The notes beneath the pieces were generated by a model, which saw only the letters and a program-made list of their open reading frames with translations, made no database searches and was not told where the DNA came from. Made by a program: the position numbers and the translations under genes. From Lysobacter auxotrophicus (GTDB lineage: Bacteria; Pseudomonadota; Gammaproteobacteria; Xanthomonadales; Xanthomonadaceae), in NCBI RefSeq assembly GCF_027924565.1, contig NZ_AP027041.1:3100001-3164000 (forward strand): DNA of 64,000 nt, in the 5' to 3' direction. Below are positions 55,921-64,000 of the stretch, in pieces; position 1 is the stretch's first letter; each line of letters begins with the position of its first letter.

Positions 55921-58496
55921 TCGATTGCTTCCTCGGCCGGAAGGGCCCGCAGGTTGTAGGTGTTGGCCATCGCCATGCCGTAGGCGCCGGCGTCGGCAAC
56001 GAGGATCACGTCGCCTTCGGCGGTGTCGGCGGGCAGCGTGCGACCGCGGCCGATCACGTCGCTGCTTTCGCAGACCGGACCGACCACTTCGAACACCGCC
56101 GTGCCGTTCGCCTCGTCGCGGCCCAGGTTGAAGATGCTGTGGTAGGCCTCGTACATCGCCGGACGCATCAGCGCGTTCATGCCGGCATCGCAGCCGACGC
56201 GGCGCACGCCGTCCTTTTCGACGACCTGCGTCGCCGTCAGCAGCAGCGCGCCGCTTTCGGCGACGAGGTAACGACCCGGCTCGATCACCAGACCGTAGCG
56301 CGGATACGCCGCCTTGATTTCCTCCAGCCCCGCGCGCCACAGCGGCAGGTCGAACTGCGGCGCTTCCGGCGTGTACGGGATCGGCAATCCGCCGCCGATG
56401 TCGATGGTCTCGATCGTGCCGATGCCGTCCGCCAGCCCGGCGAGGTGCGCGTACACGCCACGCCAGTGCTGCGGATCCTCGATGCCGCTGCCCAGGTGCG
56501 CGTGCAGGCCGCTGATGCGAATGCCAAGCTTGCGCGCCTCTTCGACGAACGCATCGAAGCGCGTCATCGGCAGGCCGAACTTCGCCGCGACGCCACCGGT
56601 CTTGACCTTCTCGTGATGGCCTTCGCCGTGGCCGAGGTCGATGCGCAGCCAGATCGTGCGGTTGCGGAACACCTCGGGCCAGCGCTGCAGCGCTTCGATG
56701 TTGTCGAGCGTGACGATGATGCCGCGCTCGAACGCCGCCTCGTATTCGCGACGCGGCGCGAAGCTCGGCGTGAACAGCACGCGGCTCGGCGCGATGTGCG
56801 GCAGCGTCGCGAAGACGTGGTCGAATTCGCCCTGCGACACGCATTCCAGCCCGAAGCCTTCGCCGACCAGCGTGCGCAGGATGTCCGCATTCGGATTGGC
56901 CTTGATCGCATAGAAGCAGCGATCCACCGCATTGGTCGCGCTGAGCGAACGCGCGCGATCGCGCACCGTCGCCAGGTCGTAGACGTAGCGCGGCGTGCCT
57001 TTGCCGGCGAGCGAAAGCAGTTCATCGCGACGACCGCGCCACCACGCCGGCGCGCGCTGCGGCGCGCCGAAGGCGATCTCGCGCCAGCTCGGCCCGAACA
57101 CCGTCGCATCGCGCACCGGCATCGCGCGCGAACGGATGAGTTCGGCGTGCAGGTGCGGCAGCAGGCCTTCGGCATCGGCTTCGTCGATAACGAAGGTGAG
57201 GTTGAGGTCGTTGGACGATTGCGAGATCAGGTGCACGTGCTGGCGGCCGAACGTCGCCCAGATGTCGCTCAGGCGATGCAGCAGCGAACGCATGCCGCGC
57301 CCGACCAGCGTGATCGCCGCGCACGGCGCGATGACCTTCACGCGGCAGATTTCCGCGAGATCCGCGCTGAGCGCTTCCAGCACGTTGGTCGTGACCAGGT
57401 TCTCGCTGGGATCGAGCGAGACGGTGACGTTGGTTTCCGACGAACCGATCAGGTCGATCGACAACCCGTGGCGCTTGAAGCGTTCGAACACGTCGGCAAG
57501 GAAGCCGACCTGCTGCCACATGCCGATGCTTTCCATCGACACCAGCACGATGCCGTTGCGACGGCTGATCGCCTTCACGCCGGGCACCGTCGCGGCGGTC
57601 GCGTCGATGCGCGTGCCGGGCAGTTCCGCGCGTTCGGTGTCTAGGATCGCCATCGGCACGCCGGCATCGCGGCACGGCGCGATCGAACGCGGATGCAGCA
57701 CCTTCGCGCCGGTGGTGGCGATTTCCTGCGCTTCGGCGTAATGCAGGCGCGTGAGCAGGCGCGCTTCGGGCACGTCGCGCGGATTGGCGCTGAACATGCC
57801 GGGCACATCGGTCCAGATTTCCACGCGCTGCGCCTTCAGCAACGCGCCGAAATACGCCGCCGAGGTGTCCGAACCGCCGCGGCCGAGGATCGCCGTGCCG
57901 CCGTCGCCGTGGCGCGAGATAAAGCCCTGCGTGATCAGCGCGCGGGTCGGCTGCGCGGAGAAGCGTTCGCCGAAACCGTCGCCGTCGAGCCTGCAATTCA
58001 CCGACAACCGCTGCGACCACGCGCTGGCGTTGGGCAAGGACACGGCATCGAGCCAGTCGCGCGCATCGCACCAGCCGAAATCCAGCCCCTGCGAACGCAG
58101 GTACGCCGCACCGAGCGTGGACGACAGCAGTTCGCCCTGCGCGAGCACTTCGGCCTGCCACTCGAGCGGACGCTGCGCCGCGCGCGGGTCCGTACCCAGC
58201 GCCTGCAATGCCGCGAGGCGCTGGCCAAGCACGGTGTCCGGATCCAGGTCGAGTTCGCTGCAGAACGCGCGATGGCGTTCGACCAGCGCGGCGATGCGTG
58301 CGTCGACGTCATCGCCGTTGGAGATCGCCTGCAGCTCGTTGGTAACGCCCGACAGCGCCGAAACCACCACCAGCACGCGGACGCCCTCTTCGGACATGCG
58401 TTTTCCGGCGAGGCGTCCGATGGTGTCCCAACGGTTCCGGCGGGACACCGAGGTGCCGCCGAACTTGAGTACTACCCAGCGATTCGCTTCCGCCAC
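55917..58496 (-). CDS. lysCA: Bifunctional aspartate kinase/diaminopimelate decarboxylase
   Basis: About 859 residues. The N-terminal aspartate kinase (about 1–275; WVVLKFGGTSVSRRNRWDTIG) and its ACT regulatory part (about 295–435) are fused to a PLP-dependent diaminopimelate decarboxylase (about 460–859). The PLP lysine is K532 in CFYAIKANPN; the substrate-binding ends RYLVAESGAL and GCDAGMNALMRPAMY follow. It catalyses the first and last steps of lysine synthesis. The GTG at 58496 has an AAGGA box nine bases upstream and is preferred to the ATG at 58568. Such fusions are known from Xanthomonadaceae. It is the first gene of lysCA–murL–murD2. Confidence 0.94.
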   Translation of the reverse strand: MAEANRWVVLKFGGTSVSRRNRWDTIGRLAGKRMSEEGVRVLVVVSALSGVTNELQAISNGDDVDARIAALVERHRAFCSELDLDPDTVLGQRLAALQALGTDPRAAQRPLEWQAEVLAQGELLSSTLGAAYLRSQGLDFGWCDARDWLDAVSLPNASAWSQRLSVNCRLDGDGFGERFSAQPTRALITQGFISRHGDGGTAILGRGGSDTSAAYFGALLKAQRVEIWTDVPGMFSANPRDVPEARLLTRLHYAEAQEIATTGAKVLHPRSIAPCRDAGVPMAILDTERAELPGTRIDATAATVPGVKAISRRNGIVLVSMESIGMWQQVGFLADVFERFKRHGLSIDLIGSSETNVTVSLDPSENLVTTNVLEALSADLAEICRVKVIAPCAAITLVGRGMRSLLHRLSDIWATFGRQHVHLISQSSNDLNLTFVIDEADAEGLLPHLHAELIRSRAMPVRDATVFGPSWREIAFGAPQRAPAWWRGRRDELLSLAGKGTPRYVYDLATVRDRARSLSATNAVDRCFYAIKANPNADILRTLVGEGFGLECVSQGEFDHVFATLPHIAPSRVLFTPSFAPRREYEAAFERGIIVTLDNIEALQRWPEVFRNRTIWLRIDLGHGEGHHEKVKTGGVAAKFGLPMTRFDAFVEEARKLGIRISGLHAHLGSGIEDPQHWRGVYAHLAGLADGIGTIETIDIGGGLPIPYTPEAPQFDLPLWRAGLEEIKAAYPRYGLVIEPGRYLVAESGALLLTATQVVEKDGVRRVGCDAGMNALMRPAMYEAYHSIFNLGRDEANGTAVFEVVGPVCESSDVIGRGRTLPADTAEGDVILVADAGAYGMAMANTYNLRALPAEEAIE

Positions 58497-58680
58497 TGCA
58501 ACGGTTCCTTTGATGAGGTTCTGGAGTCTGGTGATGATCAGATGGAATGTGGTTGCCGCCGAAACCATGCCGGCGCGAGGCCGCCACGGAAACTAGAATG
58601 GCGCGCCCGCCCTGCCAGGGCGTGGGACGCGCCGTAAACTTCGCGATTCTAGTCGAATATTCCACTCGGACCCCCGCCGA

Positions 58681-59562
58681 ATGACGCTTCGCCGCTACCT
58701 GCAACTGGATGTGTTCGCCGACCGGCCCGGCGCCGGCAACCCGCTCGCCGTCGTGCTGGACGCACAGGGCCTGGACGACGCCCGCATGCAGGCCATCGCC
58801 CGCTGGACGCGCCTGCCCGAAACCACCTTCGTCTTCCCGCCGACGCAACCCGGCGCGGCGTATCGCGTGCGCATGTTCAGCCCGCGGCGCGAGGTGCCGT
58901 TCGCCGGACATCCCAGCGTCGGCACCGCGCACGTCGTGCTGGATGCGGGGATGGCCGAACTCGTCGACGGGCAAATCGTGCAGGAAGGCGCCGCGGGTAC
59001 GCTGCCGTTGTCCGTGGAGGGCGACGGCGCGACGCGCACCATCGCGGTGCGCACGCCGCGCGCGCGGGTGGTCGAGGTCGCCGAACCGGGCGATGCGCGT
59101 CTTGCCGCAGTGCTGGCAGCGCTGGAACCCGGCGCGCTCCCGCCGGCCCTGATGGACGGCGGCCGCCGCTGGTGGCTGGCCGAAGTCGCCAGCGAATCGG
59201 CGCTGCGCGGCGCGACGCCGGACTGGGACGCCATCGCGCAACTGGCGGAAACCACCGAAACGATGGGCTTGTGCGCGTTCGCCCGCGCCGATGCGGGCCG
59301 CGATTACGACCTGGTCGTGCGGGCTTTCGTTGGCGCGCCGGCGCGGTTCGAGGACGCCGCCTCCGGCGCCGCCAACGCCACGCTGGCCGCATGGCTCAGG
59401 CACAACGACGCGCTGCCGGGATCGGGCGGGCGCTATACCGTGAGCCAGGGGCGCGAAGTCGGTTTCGACGCGCGCCTGCAATTGCGCGTCGACGCCGACG
59501 GCGAAGTGTGGTCGGGCGGACAGGTGTGCAACGTGGTGCGCGGGACGATCGACTGGGCGTAA
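58681..59562 (+). CDS. PhzF-family isomerase/epimerase
   Basis: 293 residues. Two similar halves of the DAP-epimerase-like fold. Family marks: YLQLDVFADRPGAGNPLAVVL, the catalytic-type Glu47 in RLPETTFVFPP and FAGHPSVGTAHVVL, then the second-half FEDAASGAANATLAAWL. PhzF itself isomerises DHHA in phenazine synthesis, but no other phz gene is near, so this is a house-keeping paralogue of unknown substrate. The gene is divergent from lysCA. Confidence 0.92.
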   Translation: MTLRRYLQLDVFADRPGAGNPLAVVLDAQGLDDARMQAIARWTRLPETTFVFPPTQPGAAYRVRMFSPRREVPFAGHPSVGTAHVVLDAGMAELVDGQIVQEGAAGTLPLSVEGDGATRTIAVRTPRARVVEVAEPGDARLAAVLAALEPGALPPALMDGGRRWWLAEVASESALRGATPDWDAIAQLAETTETMGLCAFARADAGRDYDLVVRAFVGAPARFEDAASGAANATLAAWLRHNDALPGSGGRYTVSQGREVGFDARLQLRVDADGEVWSGGQVCNVVRGTIDWA

Positions 59563-59576
59563 GTCTGTGCGTCGGA

Positions 59577-59607
59577 CCCGGGCGCGCTGCGCTTGCCCGG
59601 GCTACAA
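59577..59607. repeat. REP-like element, single arm (copy 4)
   Basis: CCCGGGCGCGCTGCGCTTGC, reading on to CCGGGCTACAA, matches one arm of the 7493–7582 palindrome; no second arm is present. It lies between the convergent PhzF-like and glycine-zipper genes. Confidence 0.65.
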
Positions 59608-59615
59608 GACGGCGA

Positions 59616-60251
59616 TTACTCGGGCGTGACGTTGACCCGCACGCGGATGCGATCGCCCGGGTCGTAGTTCGTCCGCGTGGTGTAGGTGCGCCCGGCGTAT
59701 TCGTACGTCACGTCGTAGGCGCCCGCATTGCGGCTGCCGTTGCGCGAGGAGTAGTAGCCGTCGCCTTCGTACACGGGGTCGCAGACGCGTACCGTGCCGA
59801 CGCGTTCGCGCTGGTTCTGGCTCTGGTCGTAGATCTGACGGCCGGCCATGCCGCCCACGACCGAACCGATCGCCGAGGTCGCATAACGCGCACTGCCGCC
59901 GCCGATCTGGCTGCCGACCGCCGCACCGACGATGGTGCCGACGATGGTCGAGACCGTGCGCCCGGCTTGCGAACCACCCGTGGGATATCCGCTCCCGTAC
60001 GAATCGCCGCCGTAGTAGCCGTCGTTCCGGTAACCGTCGTTGCGGTAGCCGTCGCCGCCGACGTAGGTCGGGCGCTCGTAGCACCGCTGCTGCGGGGCGG
60101 CGGTGTCGTAGCGGTCGAACACCGGATCGACGCGGACCACCCGCGCGTAATCGCTGCTGCTGGTCGATCCGTACTGCGGGTAGGACTGCGCATGCAACGG
60201 GCCGCTCGCGGCGGCGGCCAGCGCGAGGGAAGCGACGATCAGGCGAATCAT
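59616..60251 (-). CDS. Glycine-zipper 2TM-domain envelope protein
   Basis: 211 residues with a signal peptide (about 1–22, ending PLHAQS). A Tyr/Asp/Gly-rich stretch contains short repeats (YRNDGYRNDGYYGGDSYGSGY). A glycine-zipper (about 98–140: VGTIVGAAVGSQIGGG and AIGSVVGGMAGRQIYD) matches the Rick_17kDa/2TM family. The C-terminal VRVCDPVYEG … VTYEYAGRTYTTRTNYDPGDRIRVRVNVTPE is the usual family tail. It probably sits in the periplasm or outer membrane, with unknown function. The start is ATG at 60251; the longer frame upstream is a shadow of the next gene. Confidence 0.85.
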   Translation of the reverse strand: MIRLIVASLALAAAASGPLHAQSYPQYGSTSSSDYARVVRVDPVFDRYDTAAPQQRCYERPTYVGGDGYRNDGYRNDGYYGGDSYGSGYPTGGSQAGRTVSTIVGTIVGAAVGSQIGGGSARYATSAIGSVVGGMAGRQIYDQSQNQRERVGTVRVCDPVYEGDGYYSSRNGSRNAGAYDVTYEYAGRTYTTRTNYDPGDRIRVRVNVTPE

Positions 60252-60361
60252 GGGAAGGCTCCGACGCCGAAGGGCGTGGCCGCATCGTCCTGCCGCTGCG
60301 GGCAATGGGTGCTGAATCCCGGCCTTCACACGCCCCGTCCCCCCGACGCGATTTACCGTGC

Positions 60362-61054
60362 CTACAGCCGCGGGGTCAGCCAGAGCGCGGCCTGCGTCGC
60401 GACGGTCGCGGCATCGCGGCCGAGCAGCGGCCCCACGTGGCCCGGCGATGCGACCCGCACAAGGTCCGCGTCCCAGGCCCGCGCGAGTTCGACGGTGAGT
60501 TCCGGCGGGACATCCTCGTCCAGCGCCGAGGCGATGCAGAGCGTCGGGCATGCGGGCGCATCCAGCAGCAGGCCGGCGTGCGCCTGCCGGAGCACGGCGC
60601 CGGATTCGTCGCGCCATCGCCGGAACGCATACAGCGCGGTGGCGTCGTCCGAATCGGGCAGCGCGCGCCGGGTAGAGGCGAGTCGGGCGTCGTGCCGCCA
60701 GTGGACGAGGTCGGGCCAGTCGCGACGCGGCAGGCGGTCGGCCCACGGCGCGGGCGGTACGGGGTTCACCAGCACCAGCGCGTCGGCCGCGTCCGCGCAG
60801 GCCATCGCGAGCAGACCGCCGAGGCTCGCGCCGACCAGCGCGCAGGGATGCGGCGCGGCGTCCAGCGCAGCGCGCACCTGCGCCACGTAGTCGTCGAAAC
60901 CGGTGGATTCCAGCCCGCCGCTGCCGGGCTCCAGGTCCAGCGCATCGACCTCGAACCCTTCGGCGGCGAGCACGCGCCGCCACACGTTCCATTCCCACCC
61001 GCCGCCGCCGGCGCCATGCACCAGCACGGCGTGGCGGTTCGGACCGGACGCCAT
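60362..61054 (-). CDS. Alpha/beta-hydrolase, cytosolic
   Basis: 230 residues without signal peptide. The N-terminal HAVLVHGAGGGGWEWNVWRRVL oxyanion-type HG motif, the nucleophile elbow GASLGG (Ser at about residue 76), and the C-terminal ASALDEDVPPELTVELARAW (Asp) and SPGHVGPLLG (His) give a complete triad. It resembles small esterase-like hydrolases; the substrate is unknown. It lies 9 bases downstream of the OsmC gene on the same strand and so is probably co-transcribed with it. Confidence 0.85.
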   Translation of the reverse strand: MASGPNRHAVLVHGAGGGGWEWNVWRRVLAAEGFEVDALDLEPGSGGLESTGFDDYVAQVRAALDAAPHPCALVGASLGGLLAMACADAADALVLVNPVPPAPWADRLPRRDWPDLVHWRHDARLASTRRALPDSDDATALYAFRRWRDESGAVLRQAHAGLLLDAPACPTLCIASALDEDVPPELTVELARAWDADLVRVASPGHVGPLLGRDAATVATQAALWLTPRL

Positions 61055-61063
61055 GCCGCCCGA

Positions 61064-61501
61064 TCAGCCCTGCAGCGTGGCCTGGAGCGTCACCGGCACC
61101 GACAGTGCGCGCGAGATCACGCAGCCGGCCTTGGCCGCTTCGGCGTGCTGCTTGAAGGTGGCCTCGTCCATGCCCGGGGCCTTGGCGGTGACCACCAGGT
61201 TCACGCCGGTGATCGTCGGGCCGGGGTCCATGCCCGGTTCCATCGTCACTTCGGCGCGGGTCTGGATGGTGTCCGGCGGGGTGCCGGCCTTGCTCATCAC
61301 GGCCGACAGCGCCATCGAGAAGCAGCCCGCGTGCGCGGCGGCCAGCAGTTCCTCGGGATTGGTGCCCTTCTCGTCGCCGAACCGCGTCTTGAAGGAGTAG
61401 TTCTGGTCCGTGAACAAGCCGCTCTGCGGCGTGCTCAGGGCGCCCTTTCCGCCCTGCAGGTCGCCGTTCCAGACCGCTTCGGCAATGCGCTTGAACGCCA
61501 T
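61064..61501 (-). CDS. osmC: OsmC-family peroxiredoxin
   Basis: 145 residues. OsmC/Ohr-fold enzymes reduce organic hydroperoxides with two reactive Cys residues. The first is in NPEELLAAAHAGCFSMAL, the second in EAAKAGCVISRAL, both at family positions. The KTRFGDEKGTNPEELLAAA pattern favours OsmC over Ohr. It is upstream of the hydrolase gene and divergent from the EF-G-like gene. Confidence 0.93.
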   Translation of the reverse strand: MAFKRIAEAVWNGDLQGGKGALSTPQSGLFTDQNYSFKTRFGDEKGTNPEELLAAAHAGCFSMALSAVMSKAGTPPDTIQTRAEVTMEPGMDPGPTITGVNLVVTAKAPGMDEATFKQHAEAAKAGCVISRALSVPVTLQATLQG

Positions 61502-61772
61502 CTCGCTACTCCTTCGTGGGGTGAAAGAGCGTGCAGCCTAGCGTGACGGACGTTAGCCGCGCATGCGCGATGGCGGGGACGCACGGCGTGAAACCCGTAG
61601 AGGGTCCACAGTTCGCCGCGCGCCGGCTTGACCACCCCTCCCCCTTGCGCGAGGCTTTCGGTCCCGGCGCCCCGCCGGCACCCGCCATGACCGCCCGCCG
61701 AGCGCCCCTTCGCGCAGGCGCAGCGCCGGACAGCCATGACGGCCTTCCCACCCTCACGGGAGAAGTCCGCTC

Positions 61773-63815
61773 ATGTCCTACAGCACACAATCCATCCGCA
61801 ACGTGGCCCTGGCAGGCCACCCCGGCGCCGGCAAAACAACGCTCTTCGAAGCCCTGCTGCAGGCCGGCGGCGCACTCCAGACGGCAGGCACGATCGAACG
61901 CGGCAACACCGTGTCCGACTTCGATCCGATCGAGAAACAACGCGGGCATTCCATCGACGCCGGCGTCGCCAGCATCGACCACGCCGGCATGCACGTGAAC
62001 CTCATCGACACCCCGGGCTATCCGGATTTCCGCGGGCCCGCGCTCTCGGCGCTGGGCGCGGTGGAAACCGTGGCCGTCGTCGTCGATGCCGCCACCGGCG
62101 TGGAATACGGCGCGCGCCGGATGATGGAGTACGCGCGCGGCCGCAACCTGTGCCGGGCCATCATCGTCAACAAGATCGACCATGAAGGCGCCGCGCTCGA
62201 CGGCGTGCTGTCGGACCTGCGCGAGACCTTCGGCCCGGAATGCCTCCCCCTCAACCTGCCCGCCGAAGGCGGAAAGCGCGTGGTCGATTGCCTGCTCAAC
62301 CCGCAGGGCGACAGCGACCTGGGGTCCGTGGCCGACTGGCACCAGAAGATCATCGACCAGATCGTCGAGATCAACGAAACGGTGATGGAGCACTACCTCG
62401 ACGTGGGCGAAGAAGGGCTTTCGGGCGAGGAATTGCACGACGCATTCGAGCAATGCCTGCGCGAAGGCCACCTGGTGCCGGTGCTGTTCTGCTCCGCGCG
62501 CACGGGCGTCGGCATCGCCGAACTGCTGGACGTGGCCGAACGCTGGTTCCCCAATCCCGCCGAAGCCAACGCGCCGCCGTTCGAGAAGGGCCCCGAACGC
62601 ACGCGCATCCAGGCCACGCCCGATCCGAAGGCGCACGTCATCGCCGACGTGTTCAAGATCGTCAACGATCCCTTCGTCGGCAAGCTCGGCGTGTTCCGCG
62701 TGCACCAGGGCACGGTGAAGAAGGACACGCAGCTGTTCGTCGACGACGGCAAGAAACCGTTCAAGGTCGGCCATCTGTTCAAGCTGCGCGGCAAGGACCA
62801 CGTCGAAATCGAACAGGCGATTCCCGGCGACATCGCCGCGGTGGCCAAGGTTGAGGAGCTGCACTTCGACGCGGTGCTGCACGACAGTCACGACGAGGAC
62901 CAGATCCGTCTCTCGCCGCTGGATTTCCCACGCCCGATGTTCGGCCTCGCGGTGGAAGCGGCGAGCAAGGGACAGGAACAGAAGCTCGCCACGGCGCTGC
63001 ACAAACTGTCGGAAGAAGATCCATGCTTCGTCGTCGAACACGAGGCCGAAACCAACGAGACGGTGATCCGCGGCCTCTCCGACCTGCACCTGCGCATCAA
63101 CCTGGAACGATTGAAGGAACGCTACGGCGTGGAAGTGACCTCGCGCCCGCCGCGCATCGCGTATCGCGAAACCGTCAGCGGCAAGGCCGAGGGCCACCAC
63201 CGCCACAAGAAGCAGACCGGGGGCGCGGGCCAGTTCGGCGAGGTGTTCCTGCGCATCGAACCGCTGCCGCGCGGCACGGGGTTCGAATTCGTCGACGAGG
63301 TGAAGGGCGGCACGATCCCGGGCCAGTTCATGCCGGCGGTGGAGAAAGGCGTGCGCCAGGTGCTGCGCAGCGGCGCGCTGGCCGGATACCCGATCCAGGA
63401 CGTACGCGTGATCGTCTACGACGGCAAGCATCATCCGGTGGACAGCAAGGAAGTCGCGTTCGTCGCCGCGGGCAAGAAGGCCTTCCTCGATGCGATCGGC
63501 AAGGCGCGCCCGCAGGTGCTGGAGCCCATCGTCGAGCTGGAAGTCAACGCGCCCGAGCAGCACATGGGCGACGTAAGCGGCGGCCTGGCCAGCAAACGCG
63601 CGCGCATCAGCGGCACCGACAGCGTGCGCGGCAACGAGATCGTCGTGAAGGCGCAGGTGCCGCTGTCGGAGCTGGAAGGCTACGCGGCGGAACTCAAGTC
63701 CGTCACCGCCGGCCGCGGCCGCTACTCGCTGGACTTCAGCCACTACGAGCCGGTGCCGACGAACGTGCAGCAGAAGCTGGTCGAGGCGTACAAGCCGCGG
63801 CACGAGGAGGATTGA
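61773..63815 (+). CDS. Elongation factor G-like GTPase (FusA2 type) with altered switch II
   Basis: 680 residues with the full EF-G/TetM domain order. The G domain has P-loop GHPGAGKTT (15–23), IVNKIDHEGA and the switch II motif DTPGYPDF at 79–86, where Tyr83 replaces the catalytic His of the canonical DTPGHVDF. RGHS (57–60) replaces the usual RGIT in switch I. Domains III–V (REP…SGKAEGHHRHKKQTGGAGQFGEV; VNAPEQHMGDVSGGLASKRARI) are complete. Length is close to EF-G (about 700 aa). It is a paralogue, not the main fusA, which would be near rpsL/rpsG/tufA, absent here. Function is uncertain: a slow translocation factor or ribosome-rescue role is possible. Confidence 0.88.
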   Translation: MSYSTQSIRNVALAGHPGAGKTTLFEALLQAGGALQTAGTIERGNTVSDFDPIEKQRGHSIDAGVASIDHAGMHVNLIDTPGYPDFRGPALSALGAVETVAVVVDAATGVEYGARRMMEYARGRNLCRAIIVNKIDHEGAALDGVLSDLRETFGPECLPLNLPAEGGKRVVDCLLNPQGDSDLGSVADWHQKIIDQIVEINETVMEHYLDVGEEGLSGEELHDAFEQCLREGHLVPVLFCSARTGVGIAELLDVAERWFPNPAEANAPPFEKGPERTRIQATPDPKAHVIADVFKIVNDPFVGKLGVFRVHQGTVKKDTQLFVDDGKKPFKVGHLFKLRGKDHVEIEQAIPGDIAAVAKVEELHFDAVLHDSHDEDQIRLSPLDFPRPMFGLAVEAASKGQEQKLATALHKLSEEDPCFVVEHEAETNETVIRGLSDLHLRINLERLKERYGVEVTSRPPRIAYRETVSGKAEGHHRHKKQTGGAGQFGEVFLRIEPLPRGTGFEFVDEVKGGTIPGQFMPAVEKGVRQVLRSGALAGYPIQDVRVIVYDGKHHPVDSKEVAFVAAGKKAFLDAIGKARPQVLEPIVELEVNAPEQHMGDVSGGLASKRARISGTDSVRGNEIVVKAQVPLSELEGYAAELKSVTAGRGRYSLDFSHYEPVPTNVQQKLVEAYKPRHEED

Positions 63816-63902
63816 GGTCGGCGGCCGGCACGCGTGCGACGCGATGCCGGCTTCACGCGCCTGTGGCCACTCTGTGCGCTCCGCCACGGACGAGCGCCCC
63901 CC

Positions 63903-64000
63903 ATGCGATCGACACGAACCACGCTGCCGACCGTTGTGATGGTCGCCTTGGGCATGACGCTGGCGGTGTTCGCGAGCCTCCCGGCGTGGGCGCAGACGGC
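63903..64000 (+). CDS. Partial secreted protein, cut by the window edge
   Basis: An ATG at 63903 opens MRSTRTTLPTVVMVALGMTL, then AVFASLPAWAQT. This is a clear signal peptide with a likely cleavage site after AWA, but the frame runs off the end of the window, so the product cannot be named. It is 87 bases downstream of the EF-G-like gene. Confidence 0.55.
   Translation, partial: MRSTRTTLPTVVMVALGMTLAVFASLPAWAQT

Noticed and set aside
58681-59562. A phenazine synthesis locus around the PhzF-like gene
   Set aside because: No other phz gene is present; PhzF-fold proteins are common outside phenazine pathways.
61506-63887. A 793-codon frame antisense to the EF-G-like gene
   Set aside because: Shadow of a long GC-rich gene; no recognisable domain.

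Overview
The window looks like a chromosomal segment of a GC-rich gammaproteobacterium of the Xanthomonadaceae, most likely Lysobacter or a close relative. The pointers are a fused aspartate kinase/diaminopimelate decarboxylase next to a MurL–MurD2 pair, an Oar-like TonB-dependent receptor, the petABC–sspA–sspB order, and dispersed 'GTAGCCCGGGTAAGCG' palindromes. The taxonomic call is inference from gene content. I see no rRNA, tRNA, CRISPR array, phage or transposase gene.

Layout. 1–7.5 kb: ppnN, a large TonB-dependent receptor, a marC/yciK-like/grxD operon and the divergent iron superoxide dismutase sodB. 7.6–11.7 kb: purEK, a Trm112-like protein overlapping nadC, a tail-anchored double-FHA protein and a small DUF3301 protein. 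11.7–16.2 kb: a 67-bp tandem repeat array ending exactly at the sspB stop codon, then sspB, sspA and the cytochrome bc1 operon petABC. 16.4–18.2 kb: two paralogous SLT lytic transglycosylases. 18.4–31.3 kb: miaB and, about 9 kb later, phoH–ybeY–corC. This pathway block is often contiguous, but here it is split by oppositely oriented accessory genes: a DUF5694 protein, an ABC-F protein, a periplasmic amidohydrolase, and a TetR-controlled adaptor/ABC ATPase/ABC-2 permease exporter.

31.3–37 kb: a DUF4105 membrane protein, corA, the CstA transporter with its small YbdD/YjiX partner, and an unrecognised membrane protein. 37–47.2 kb: a DUF819 carrier followed by peptide-use genes (an S9 peptidase, an OPT transporter, a POT transporter and a second S9 peptidase). 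The second peptidase has an in-frame TAG just after its signal peptide. 47.3–51.2 kb: the dTDP-L-rhamnose genes rfbBACD and, upstream, ssb. 51.4–53.1 kb: a two-gene unit of small unknown proteins and ispB. 53.2–58.5 kb: lysC-lysA fusion, murL and murD2, overlapping genes that together supply lysine and the D-glutamate of peptidoglycan. 58.7–64 kb: a PhzF-like protein, a glycine-zipper envelope protein, an alpha/beta hydrolase, OsmC, an EF-G-like GTPase with an altered catalytic motif, and the start of a secreted protein cut by the window edge.

Repeats sit between genes: 'TAGCCCGGG' palindromes (four loci), 'GTCATTCCAGCG' units in a nested inverted array at 42.9–43.2 kb and an inverted pair at 40.6 kb, one 'CTCTCCCGCGAGCGGGAGAG' element, and the 67-bp array. 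The best candidates for a second look are the interrupted S9 peptidase, the split miaB/phoH region, the repeat arrays, the SDR and EF-G paralogues with altered active-site residues, and the lysCA–murL–murD2 cluster.
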